From positions 62,001-126,000 of the forward strand of contig JAQTLP010000007.1 of the NCBI GenBank assembly GCA_028714855.1: a stretch of 64,000 bases of DNA, given 5' to 3'. The DNA comes from Phycisphaerae bacterium. Lineage in GTDB: Bacteria; Planctomycetota; Phycisphaerae; Sedimentisphaerales; Anaerobacaceae. The position numbers were made by a program, and so were the translations under genes. The stretch's first letter is position 1, and each line of letters starts with the position of its first letter. Below the pieces are notes generated by a model. That model saw nothing but the letters and a program-made list of their open reading frames with translations, was not told the origin of the DNA and did not search any database. Below are positions 17,858 to 25,237 of this stretch, in pieces.

Positions 17858-20362
17858 ATGCCGCTGAGTGATAGTAAACTTACCAACGAAGAGTTGGTTC
17901 GGAAAAAAATCAAACGGTATGCCAAAGAAAGACCTCGCTATAACAAATATGCGGAAATTCTTAAAGTGATTTTGGAGAAAGCTGCTAATCGATACGCTCC
18001 ATTGGCTATTATCCAAGCCCGAGCAAAAACAGTAGCCAGCTACGCAGAAAAAATACTGCGTAAGATTGAGAGGTACCGACTGACAGACAGTGACGGCAAT
18101 CCACTTCATCCTGTAACCGATCTCTGTGGAGCCAGGGTGGTTACTCATACTTTATCCCATGTAAAAGCCATGTCCAGATTTATTGAAGAACACTTTGAGA
18201 TTGATAAAGAAAATAGTGTTGACTTGGCTAAGCGTCTTAGGGCTAATGAATTTGGATATTTATCAGTTCATTATATTGTACGATTCCGGCGTGGTGTTTT
18301 CCCAACAAAAGAGATACCTATTAAGATTCCCATGGATGTCTATAGGCTTAACGCAGAAATTCAGGTCAGAACACTTCTCGAACATACGTGGGCGGACATC
18401 GAACATGGCCTGCTTTATAAGAGCAACATTAACACCCACAAAAAATGGGAGCGTGAATTTGCTCGTCTCGCGGCGATTCTCGAAGATGCAGATAAATCTT
18501 TCGAAAGGCTTGAAGCAGCTATCAAGGACTATAGTAGCAATTACATTGCATATATGAATAGACAAGAGATCAAAAAGGAAATGGCTATACAAGACATCGT
18601 TTTGTCGGTAGCTCCTAAAGATGTTGAGGTTGCACATCGTATAGCCAAGCTTGCTATGTGTTTGGGGGATTGGCAGAAAGCAATTAGAACACTTAGGCCG
18701 TTTGAAAATCTGGATGTCGGGCCTATACTGCGTGACCTTGGCATTTCAGAGTGTAAGTTATATAAGAAAAATAGCAGAAGGTTTCAGTTAGGACAGAAAC
18801 GTATAGAAAAAGCTATCGAACTTAATCCCACAGATTCCGATGCTTTGTCGGCACTTGGCGGCACATGGAAAAAAATCAGCGGGAAAAAGGCAGCGGCACA
18901 ATACCGGCGTGCTTATGAAATAGTTCCGGATGATCCTTATCCACTCGGCAATTATCTAGAATACGAAATCGCCAAAAGCAAGAACCTTAGTCCCGTTTCG
19001 CTGGCTAAGCCAAGTTTAATCAATGCCATTAAAAAATGCTGGAATCAAATTGATATTGGTGTAAATATACCATGGGCTTATTACGATATGGGAAAGTTCT
19101 ACTTATTGCTCAATGAGCCTTATAAAAGTTTAGATATGTATGCAAAGGCAGTACAACTTAGCACCTCTGCATTTATGATTGAGATATCATTGAATTCTTT
19201 AAATAAAGTTGCTGTTGTCAGGCGATTCCTTACAGGATATGAATGGGTATACAAACTTTTACAGCTTTCTTTAGCAGCCAAATACCCTAAAAAGACAAGT
19301 AAATATGTGCTCCAAGTGTTAAAAAAGAGGGCTTCTGGACATGTTCACAAACCTGTGGTGATAGTTGCTGGCAAATGCGCTTCGAGTATGCAAAAAGAAC
19401 TTCGGAAATATAGGAATATCCTTTTCAATGCCTTTCGAAAATTTAAGGGTGTGGTAATATCGGGTGGTACGACATCTGGCATTAGCGGATTTATAGGAGA
19501 TATAGCAGGAAAGCATCCCAATACCATCAGGGCTATTGGTTATATCCCTCGGAGACTGCCGAAAAATACAAGATTGCACAAACGCTATAGCAGAGTACGC
19601 CATACTAAAGGTACAAACTTTAGCCCCCTTGAATCCCTGCAAAGCTGGACGGACATTATTGTTTCAGGAATTGACCCTGCAAATGTTAAGGTTATCGGCA
19701 TAGGTGGAGGTACGATAACAGCATCTGAGTATAGGATTGCATTAGCTTTAGGGGCAAAGGTCGCTGTTCTCGACGAGAGCAGTGGCGAAGTCGCAAAAAT
19801 TATCCAAGATGACCAATGGAACACATGTAAAAATCTTTTACCTTTACCTGCCGATTCAACAACCATCGGCACTTTCATAAGATATGATATTCCTAAATTA
19901 CCTTCTGGTGTACGAGATACCATTGCGATGGCTATTCACCGACAGTACAGACAGGACCAAATTGGAAACTTGCTTACGGAAAAACCTTCGACTTCGGAAT
20001 GGAGCAATTTACCAGAAAATCTCAAAGAGTCTAATCGGCAACAAGCGGACCACATATTCGAAAAGCTCGACAGTGTCAGCCTAACCGTTCATAAAGTTAG
20101 GGGACGCGGAATTAAACTGCTGAAGTTCAGCGATAAAGAAGTTGAGATTTTAGCAGAAATGGAGCATGCCCGTTGGAACATTGAACGTATTCTGGACGGC
20201 TGGAAATTGGGGCCAGAAAAAGACCTTAATAAAAAGGTTAGTCCATATCTGGCACCTTGGGAGAAACTCCCTGAGGACGTCAAAGAGTGGGATAGGCAGA
20301 CCGTTCGAAAAATCCCGGAATATCTGGCCAAAGTAGGCCTTGAAACTCGTCGGAAGTCATAA
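17858..20362 (+). CDS. RelA/SpoT synthetase-TPR-SLOG-RyR fusion protein
   Basis: An 834-residue multidomain protein. (1) About 40-230: RelA/SpoT nucleotidyltransferase domain, with ARAKTVASYAEKILRK (ATP-binding basic helix), DLCGARVV, FGYLSVHYIV and EIQVRTLLEHTWADIEH including the catalytic Glu of ExQ. It looks intact and has no HD hydrolase domain. (2) About 250-470: helical TPR-like region. (3) About 496-650: SLOG Rossmann-type domain (VVIVAGKC, SGGTTSGISGFIG, GIGGGTITASEYRIALALGA). (4) About 757-834: RyR domain (MEHARWNIERILDGWKLGP, LPEDVKEWDRQTVRKIP). SLOG and RyR domains are seen as nucleotide sensors in conflict systems, so the likely role is ligand-gated alarmone synthesis. An AGGAGG site precedes the ATG. 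It is probably co-transcribed with the Nudix gene. Codons are A/T-richer than in the flanking lipid genes, consistent with transfer. Confidence 0.88.
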   Translation: MPLSDSKLTNEELVRKKIKRYAKERPRYNKYAEILKVILEKAANRYAPLAIIQARAKTVASYAEKILRKIERYRLTDSDGNPLHPVTDLCGARVVTHTLSHVKAMSRFIEEHFEIDKENSVDLAKRLRANEFGYLSVHYIVRFRRGVFPTKEIPIKIPMDVYRLNAEIQVRTLLEHTWADIEHGLLYKSNINTHKKWEREFARLAAILEDADKSFERLEAAIKDYSSNYIAYMNRQEIKKEMAIQDIVLSVAPKDVEVAHRIAKLAMCLGDWQKAIRTLRPFENLDVGPILRDLGISECKLYKKNSRRFQLGQKRIEKAIELNPTDSDALSALGGTWKKISGKKAAAQYRRAYEIVPDDPYPLGNYLEYEIAKSKNLSPVSLAKPSLINAIKKCWNQIDIGVNIPWAYYDMGKFYLLLNEPYKSLDMYAKAVQLSTSAFMIEISLNSLNKVAVVRRFLTGYEWVYKLLQLSLAAKYPKKTSKYVLQVLKKRASGHVHKPVVIVAGKCASSMQKELRKYRNILFNAFRKFKGVVISGGTTSGISGFIGDIAGKHPNTIRAIGYIPRRLPKNTRLHKRYSRVRHTKGTNFSPLESLQSWTDIIVSGIDPANVKVIGIGGGTITASEYRIALALGAKVAVLDESSGEVAKIIQDDQWNTCKNLLPLPADSTTIGTFIRYDIPKLPSGVRDTIAMAIHRQYRQDQIGNLLTEKPSTSEWSNLPENLKESNRQQADHIFEKLDSVSLTVHKVRGRGIKLLKFSDKEVEILAEMEHARWNIERILDGWKLGPEKDLNKKVSPYLAPWEKLPEDVKEWDRQTVRKIPEYLAKVGLETRRKS

Positions 20363-20413
20363 CGAATTAAATTCCAGTAAACGATCAAGGATTGAGATTT
20401 CTTATGAGGCGGT

Positions 20414-20776
20414 TTAGAAGCCAAGCAGTTTTTTTATCCATTGATACCGCCGGTCCAAGTAAAAGCCTGCCAGTAAGAGCAACATCACAATGGTATATCC
20501 TGGTGCCTTATCGAAAACTGTCCCGCATATAACTGAAAGGATATAAACCGTCAGGACAATTCTCTGCACAAGTCGCGTAATTTGGAGCCCGGAACAATGA
20601 TTTAAACAAGCTAGTAACATATATATGCTCATCCCGAACTCTGTCAGAATACGAAGCATACGCGGCATTTCCTTAAAATATTCAACACTAACAATGCTCT
20701 GCGTGCCCGAATAGTACCCAATCAGTTCCGCACATCCAAGTAAAAAAAAATGCAACCAACTCCACCCATAGCCCAC
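20414..20776 (-). CDS. Membrane protein, C-terminal part of a frameshifted gene
   Basis: A 120-aa frame with three or four hydrophobic helices (for example LHFFLLGCAELIGYY, IYMLLACL, IVLTVYILSVICGTVF, TIVMLLLLAGFYL) and a basic end. It overlaps the upstream frame 20722-21102 by 55 nt. The switch between frames lies at a run of nine T (minus strand, 20742-20750). With ten T residues both parts would join as one protein of roughly 215 aa with six TM helices. Its own start (ATG 20776) has no clear ribosome site, which supports the joined reading. No family recognised. Confidence 0.6.
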   Translation of the reverse strand: MGYGWSWLHFFLLGCAELIGYYSGTQSIVSVEYFKEMPRMLRILTEFGMSIYMLLACLNHCSGLQITRLVQRIVLTVYILSVICGTVFDKAPGYTIVMLLLLAGFYLDRRYQWIKKLLGF

Positions 20777-21102
20777 GCTAACAATTGAGCAAACAAGGCA
20801 TAGCGTTTATCCAGCAAGATTAAGGCGTAACTCAATAACCAGATTAAAAATGAGATTGCGAAGATTACTTCCAGCAATAATTTCACTGTGGGGGTTCGAG
20901 CAAAGGACCAAAGAGATACAAGCGACCACACTCCGCATCCAACTCCAGTACCAGCAAAAATATACGCTAGGAACTCACCCCAAGCACCAGCCTCTTTTTG
21001 TAGATGACGCACATTTAGATGCCACCGGCAGTACTCCTCGCCTTCTATGGCAAGTCTACTACATCCTCGGACACCATAATTCTCACCGCATTGAAACCTC
21101 AT
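20722..21102 (-). CDS. Cys-rich N-terminus plus TM helices, N-terminal part of a frameshifted gene
   Basis: A 126-aa frame starting with a small metal-binding-like module (C5, C14, C26 and H29 in the pattern C-x8-C-x11-C-x2-H, ending YCRWH), followed by three TM segments (about 45-65, 73-95, 102-120). A GAGGAAAG ribosome site precedes the ATG, 20 nt after the TIR-ATPase stop, so the two genes form an operon. The frame ends just after a T9 run, where a one-base shift leads into 20414-20776. It is probably the membrane partner of the TIR protein (inference). No named family. Confidence 0.65.
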   Translation of the reverse strand: MRFQCGENYGVRGCSRLAIEGEEYCRWHLNVRHLQKEAGAWGEFLAYIFAGTGVGCGVWSLVSLWSFARTPTVKLLLEVIFAISFLIWLLSYALILLDKRYALFAQLLAWAMGGVGCIFFYLDVRN

Positions 21103-21122
21103 TGTAACTTTCCTCGATTAAT

Positions 21123-23117
21123 TCAACCACTCAATCTCTGCTTCTCGGCTTCAATCGCCTCTTTGAAGATTTCCTTAAGCCACTTCAATGCTCCGGTTTC
21201 TTTGGATTTTCGGAAGAGTTCATCTAAATACCGTTTATCCGCGCCTCTTTGGGAAATCTCTACAAGCAGCGCCTTCCGACGACGCCACTTCACATATAAG
21301 AATGGAGAAAGCCCCGCTAGAATGAAACCGAGAATCAATCCAAGTGCTCCAACAAATCGCGCAAGCTGGTATCGCATGGCGTTTTCGGTTTGAGAAGCAA
21401 GCTTCTCGACTAAGCGAACCAGGTAAAATTTACCCCGTACTTGAAATACCTGGTCACATGTCGCTCCAGGAAGCGTTTTCTCAAGGACACTCTGGAGCCC
21501 TTCAATTACGCCAATTCCAGGCACTGGAGACAGTGGTGCTATGGGCTTATCGATAACACCTCCAACTGCCGCTGTTTTCAGATCCGTCGATAATTCTTCA
21601 GCGACCTTTGAGAATCCTTCACCCTTCACGATTCTCTGCTTGGCCATTTCTGCTGTGTCCCTGCTGTCAACCTGAATCACGGCAAGCTTATATGAGGGCT
21701 GTCCTTTGTTGATATTATGGTAACCAAGATATCCAAAGCCGCCGATCATCACCACTCCGAGCACCAGCAGCATAAAGCCCGCCAAGCATTTGGATCGAAA
21801 CCACCAGTTTCGCATCAGTTTCCGTGACAGATTGCGTTCCACGAGCACTTTGATGTACGGCCTGACCCATACATCAAGCTCGTCCGGCAGAAGTTTCTGA
21901 TCGGTGCTCAAAAAGTGTTTATGGTGAACAGCCAAGACATCCTCGTACAAGGAAGTTAGTCCAACAAGATTGAAATCAAGGGTGCCTTTGTCCACATTTT
22001 CTCTTACTGTGGGGTCTTCACGTACAAAGGAAGCGTTCATGCCATCCCAGAGCTGTTTTGTCTTACCAGTGGCCATGTTAACTATTAGATGCATTGACGG
22101 CACATTGTTATCAGGATAGCGTTGTTGATGAATATTGTCTAAGCGAGACAAGTCACGTGCTAATTCGATGGTAGGACGGCAGATTACGTAACCGTAGCTG
22201 GCTAAGGCAAATCCTGCGCTTACCAAAGGAGTATCGTCCGCTGGTGAATCTATTAGGATTGCACCAATTGGCGCTGGTGCACTTCTTTGCATTGTTTCTT
22301 CGAGAATCTCCATAGCCGCAAGGTTTCTATCTTTCAGGCCTGCCACAGCTTCAAATCCTGGGCGGTTGTCGCTAGCATGTCGGCCCGGTATGAGAAAAAT
22401 CTGCCCGAAGCGTTTCTCGTGAAGAAACGGTGGCGTAACTTCCCACATTCCCAAGTCTCGGTTGGACGCGATATTTCCTCCGGTTTTTGCGTATGTAGCA
22501 TCCAATACAGTCCAAACACGTGGCCGCCGATTCGCACGTGGTGTCAGATAGCCAGCAATGCCGGCTGTGTTAGTATCCATATCAATAATAAGGACATTGG
22601 TACCCGTCATGGCTATCAGGTCGGCCGTAGCAGTGATGAATGTTGATTTTCCGACGCCTCCTTGCCTACCCATAACTGCGATAATTGGACAATCCTTGGC
22701 GGATGGAGTGTCATATAGTTCCCTTCGTATCCTTTCAACTAATTCTTTATAGGAATCTTCAAAACCTAAGAGGTACTCAAGTATTTTTTCTTGGGTTACC
22801 AGGATTATCTCAAGACCACTGGCAGAGCTCTTTGGGATAGCTTCTAAGAAAACGGGAATAATTCGAATTTCCCTTTCATCGGCCCGCAGCACTTCACGCC
22901 TTACAAATCTCGACTTTAGACCGGCTTGTGAGACAAAGACGATTAATACATCTGCTTTTGTCGTCTGAGCGGCTAATACCTCAAGAAAATCGTCTCCATA
23001 TTTGCCTATCTTCCTATCCCAGAATACTTCAATATCAGGTTCATTCTCGAGACGAGAGACATACTTTTGAACTTTTTCTCGATCCTCATTCGCATAACTG
23101 ACAAAGACATTTTTCAT
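21123..23117 (-). CDS. TIR-P-loop ATPase-TM-parvulin-TM fusion protein
   Basis: A 664-residue fusion. Residues 1-135 are a TIR domain: start NVFVSYANEDRE, BB-loop region VFWDRKIGKYGDDF, then FVSQAGLKSRFVRREVLRA with Glu75 at the position of the NADase catalytic Glu. Residues 145-400 form a ParA/MinD-like P-loop ATPase (GRQGGVGKST at 150-159, IIDMDTNTAG, ILIDSPADD); the signature first Lys of the deviant Walker A is Gln. A TM helix lies at about 443-465, then a PpiC/parvulin-like domain (about 475-575: KQRIVKGEGFSKVAEELSTD, GGVID, FYLVRLVEK), a second TM helix (about 583-606) and a basic cytoplasmic tail. So the TIR and ATPase face the cytoplasm and the parvulin-like domain the other side. GGAG lies 8 nt before the ATG. 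It is convergent with the RelA/SLOG gene. Confidence 0.85.
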   Translation of the reverse strand: MKNVFVSYANEDREKVQKYVSRLENEPDIEVFWDRKIGKYGDDFLEVLAAQTTKADVLIVFVSQAGLKSRFVRREVLRADEREIRIIPVFLEAIPKSSASGLEIILVTQEKILEYLLGFEDSYKELVERIRRELYDTPSAKDCPIIAVMGRQGGVGKSTFITATADLIAMTGTNVLIIDMDTNTAGIAGYLTPRANRRPRVWTVLDATYAKTGGNIASNRDLGMWEVTPPFLHEKRFGQIFLIPGRHASDNRPGFEAVAGLKDRNLAAMEILEETMQRSAPAPIGAILIDSPADDTPLVSAGFALASYGYVICRPTIELARDLSRLDNIHQQRYPDNNVPSMHLIVNMATGKTKQLWDGMNASFVREDPTVRENVDKGTLDFNLVGLTSLYEDVLAVHHKHFLSTDQKLLPDELDVWVRPYIKVLVERNLSRKLMRNWWFRSKCLAGFMLLVLGVVMIGGFGYLGYHNINKGQPSYKLAVIQVDSRDTAEMAKQRIVKGEGFSKVAEELSTDLKTAAVGGVIDKPIAPLSPVPGIGVIEGLQSVLEKTLPGATCDQVFQVRGKFYLVRLVEKLASQTENAMRYQLARFVGALGLILGFILAGLSPFLYVKWRRRKALLVEISQRGADKRYLDELFRKSKETGALKWLKEIFKEAIEAEKQRLSG

Positions 23118-23259
23118 TCTTGTATCTCCGTTTCAGCAACTCCGCCTGTTCCTTTTGGGAATTTAACGAATTACCACCCATCCTTCGGATTTTAGCATCT
23201 TTTGCCATGTTTTTATCTGAATATCCGTGAATCGCTCTAAAACATTACATTATTAGTCT

Positions 23260-23288
23260 ATTGTCTTCTCATTCTCTATTTTTGTCAA
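23260..23288 (-). promoter_or_regulatory. Sigma-70-like promoter for the TIR operon
   Basis: Minus-strand -35 TTGACA (23283-23288, perfect) and -10 GACAAT (23260-23265) with 17-nt spacing. Predicted start is near 23253, with a leader of about 135 nt to the TIR gene. Confidence 0.55.
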
Positions 23289-23374
23289 TTCTTAAGGTCG
23301 AATAATGAAAAATTCGTTTTAAGCTGAAATGGTGTCTCTTTGTGACAATACGGAGGAATTTGGGCAAGTTTTGC

Positions 23375-23403
23375 TTGAAGAATTGTGGAAATTGTCTTAT
23401 TAT
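23375..23403 (+). promoter_or_regulatory. Promoter placing the TSS at the ATG (leaderless)
   Basis: TTGAAG (23375-23380), 17-nt spacer, TATTAT (23398-23403). Only 8 nt separate the -10 from the ATG at 23412 and there is no ribosome site. Transcription would therefore start at or within two bases of the start codon. Confidence 0.55.
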
Positions 23404-23411
23404 GACGGTTT

Positions 23412-23915
23412 ATGCGCTGGATATGGATTGATAAATTTGTTGAGTTTCACAGCGGCGAGAGTGCTGTGGCGGTAAAAAATGTAACGCTCGCCGAAGAGCA
23501 CTTACATGACCATTTCCCCGGCTTTCCTGTTATGCCGGAGAGTTTAATGATAGAAGCGATGGCCCAGACGTCGGGGATACTTGTCGGGGAGGCAAACCGT
23601 TTTAAGGAAAAGGTGATTCTTGCAAAGATAAAGAAGTGCGTCTTCTTCGACTACGTCAAGCCAGGCGATACACTAAAATTATATGCGAAGATTGAAAGCA
23701 TCGCCCCCGAAGCGGCAAGCACAAGCGGCAGGATTACCTGTGAAGATAAATTGATTGCCGAGATAGATTTGATGTTCAGCCATATTGACCAGAACCTGGC
23801 CGGCAAAGAGTTCCCGAAAGAAAATTTCGTGTTCACTGACACGTTCAAATCACTTCTGCATGGCCTGTCTATTGATAAAGGTGATTCCGGCACGACGGAA
23901 TCAGGACAAGATTGA
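23412..23915 (+). CDS. FabZ-like 3-hydroxyacyl-ACP dehydratase
   Basis: Second hotdog-fold dehydratase (167 aa), paralogous to 16275-16739. Both share the opening IDKxVxxxxGxxxxxVKxVxLAEExLxDHFPxFPVxP. The active-site stretch DHFPGFPVMPESLMIEAMAQTSG carries the FabZ His and Glu. It predicts dehydration of 3-hydroxyacyl-ACP. Its stop overlaps the ketosynthase start by 4 nt, so it is translationally coupled. The start ATG has no ribosome site and sits directly behind a promoter, suggesting a leaderless mRNA. Before the cassette insertion it probably continued the operon begun by the dehydratase and ACP genes at 16.3-17.2 kb. Confidence 0.86.
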   Translation: MRWIWIDKFVEFHSGESAVAVKNVTLAEEHLHDHFPGFPVMPESLMIEAMAQTSGILVGEANRFKEKVILAKIKKCVFFDYVKPGDTLKLYAKIESIAPEAASTSGRITCEDKLIAEIDLMFSHIDQNLAGKEFPKENFVFTDTFKSLLHGLSIDKGDSGTTESGQD

Positions 23916-25231
23916 TGAATTCAGCCCGCGTAGTAATAACCGGTCTCGGTGCGGTAAGTCCCCTTGGATTGACCGTCAAACAAATGTGGGATGGGTTGTG
24001 TGCCGGCAGATGCGGGATAGGCAAAATTACGGCGTTTGACCCTGCTGGCTTCGACTGCAAACTGGCAGGACAGGTTCCCGATTATAAGATACAGCAGTAC
24101 GTGCCCAAAAGCCATCGTAAGGCTGTCAAACTGATGTCCAAAGACATAGAGCTGGCAGTCGTTGCGGCAAACGAGGCCCTGACTGACAGCGGACTTATTA
24201 CAAAAGGAATCGACCCGGAAAAGGTCAATGTTAACCCGGAACGTATGGCAGTCAATATGGGTGCCGGGCTTATAAGCTGTGACCTGATTGAGATGGCCCC
24301 TGCCGTGGCGGCAAGCATTACGGACGGCAAGTTTGACATTCGTAAGTGGGGTAAAGATGGTCTTTCGCTGGTGACGCCCTTATGGCTGCTGAAATACCTG
24401 CCCAATATGCTGGCCTGTCACATAGGCATCATTCACGACATACAAGGGCCGAACAATACGATAACCTGCGCGGAGGTTGCGGGACATATCGCGATAGCCG
24501 AAGCTGCGGAGGTCATCAGACGCGGCAGCAGCGACATTGCGCTGGCCGGCGGTGCGGAATCGAAGATAAATCCTGTATTGATAATGCGCCAGTGCCTGAT
24601 TAAAAGAGCAACTACCCGGCATAATGATGACCCGGAAAATGCGTGCAGACCGTTCGACGCCGATGCAAGCGGCTCGGTGTTCGGCGACGGCGGCGGTGTC
24701 GTTATCTTGGAGAATCTCGATAACGCGGCAAAGCGCGGCGCAAAAATTTACGCCGAATTAGTCGGCACCGCTCAAAGCGCCTGTATAAACCCTGTATATG
24801 AGCATATCGAACCGGATGGCAAAGGTATTACTATCGCCATCGAAAAGGCCCTTGCCCAGGCCGACATTTCGCCTAAGGACATAGATTTGATAATCCCGCA
24901 CGGCGTAGGTATTCCGCAGGATGACCTCGCCGAGGCCAGGGCGATAGAGGCCGCGATGGGACAGGAAGCAAAACGAATACCTGTCTGGCCGACGAAAAGT
25001 ATGCTCAGTAACACAGGAGCTGCGTGCGGCGGAATCGATGTTGTCGCGGCGGTTTGTGCTATGCGGGATGGCCTGATACCTTCTGCGAAAAACTGCGAGA
25101 AAACGGCGGACGGATGTAATCTTAATATCGTTAAAGAAACAATCAAAGCCGACATCCGCTACGCGCTATGCTGCGGCTACACCTACGGCGGACAGACGGC
25201 AGCGGTTGTACTGAAGAAATTTAAGAATTAG
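23912..25231 (+). CDS. Beta-ketoacyl-ACP synthase-like protein with altered triad
   Basis: Thiolase-fold ketosynthase of the FabF family (439 aa). The nucleophile Cys is present in TITCAEVAGHIAIAEA and the first His in LIIPHGVGIPQDD. Where FabF has KSxxGHxxGAAG, however, this protein reads KSMLSNTGAACGG, so the second catalytic His is Asn. The triad is Cys-His-Asn instead of Cys-His-His. It may be a specialised condensing enzyme, a decarboxylase or loader, or the non-equivalent partner of a heterodimer with the next gene, like the chain-length-factor arrangement of aromatic polyketide systems (though those lack the Cys). It overlaps the dehydratase by 4 nt and precedes the canonical ketosynthase by 6 nt. 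Confidence 0.85.
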   Translation: MMNSARVVITGLGAVSPLGLTVKQMWDGLCAGRCGIGKITAFDPAGFDCKLAGQVPDYKIQQYVPKSHRKAVKLMSKDIELAVVAANEALTDSGLITKGIDPEKVNVNPERMAVNMGAGLISCDLIEMAPAVAASITDGKFDIRKWGKDGLSLVTPLWLLKYLPNMLACHIGIIHDIQGPNNTITCAEVAGHIAIAEAAEVIRRGSSDIALAGGAESKINPVLIMRQCLIKRATTRHNDDPENACRPFDADASGSVFGDGGGVVILENLDNAAKRGAKIYAELVGTAQSACINPVYEHIEPDGKGITIAIEKALAQADISPKDIDLIIPHGVGIPQDDLAEARAIEAAMGQEAKRIPVWPTKSMLSNTGAACGGIDVVAAVCAMRDGLIPSAKNCEKTADGCNLNIVKETIKADIRYALCCGYTYGGQTAAVVLKKFKN

Positions 25232-25237
25232 ATTAAA

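Noticed and set aside
17386-23117. Labelling the cassette as Thoeris or CBASS
   Set aside because: No Sir2 domain (ThsA) and no CD-NTase are present; RelA/SpoT is a different nucleotidyltransferase family. Only the TIR-SLOG logic is shared.
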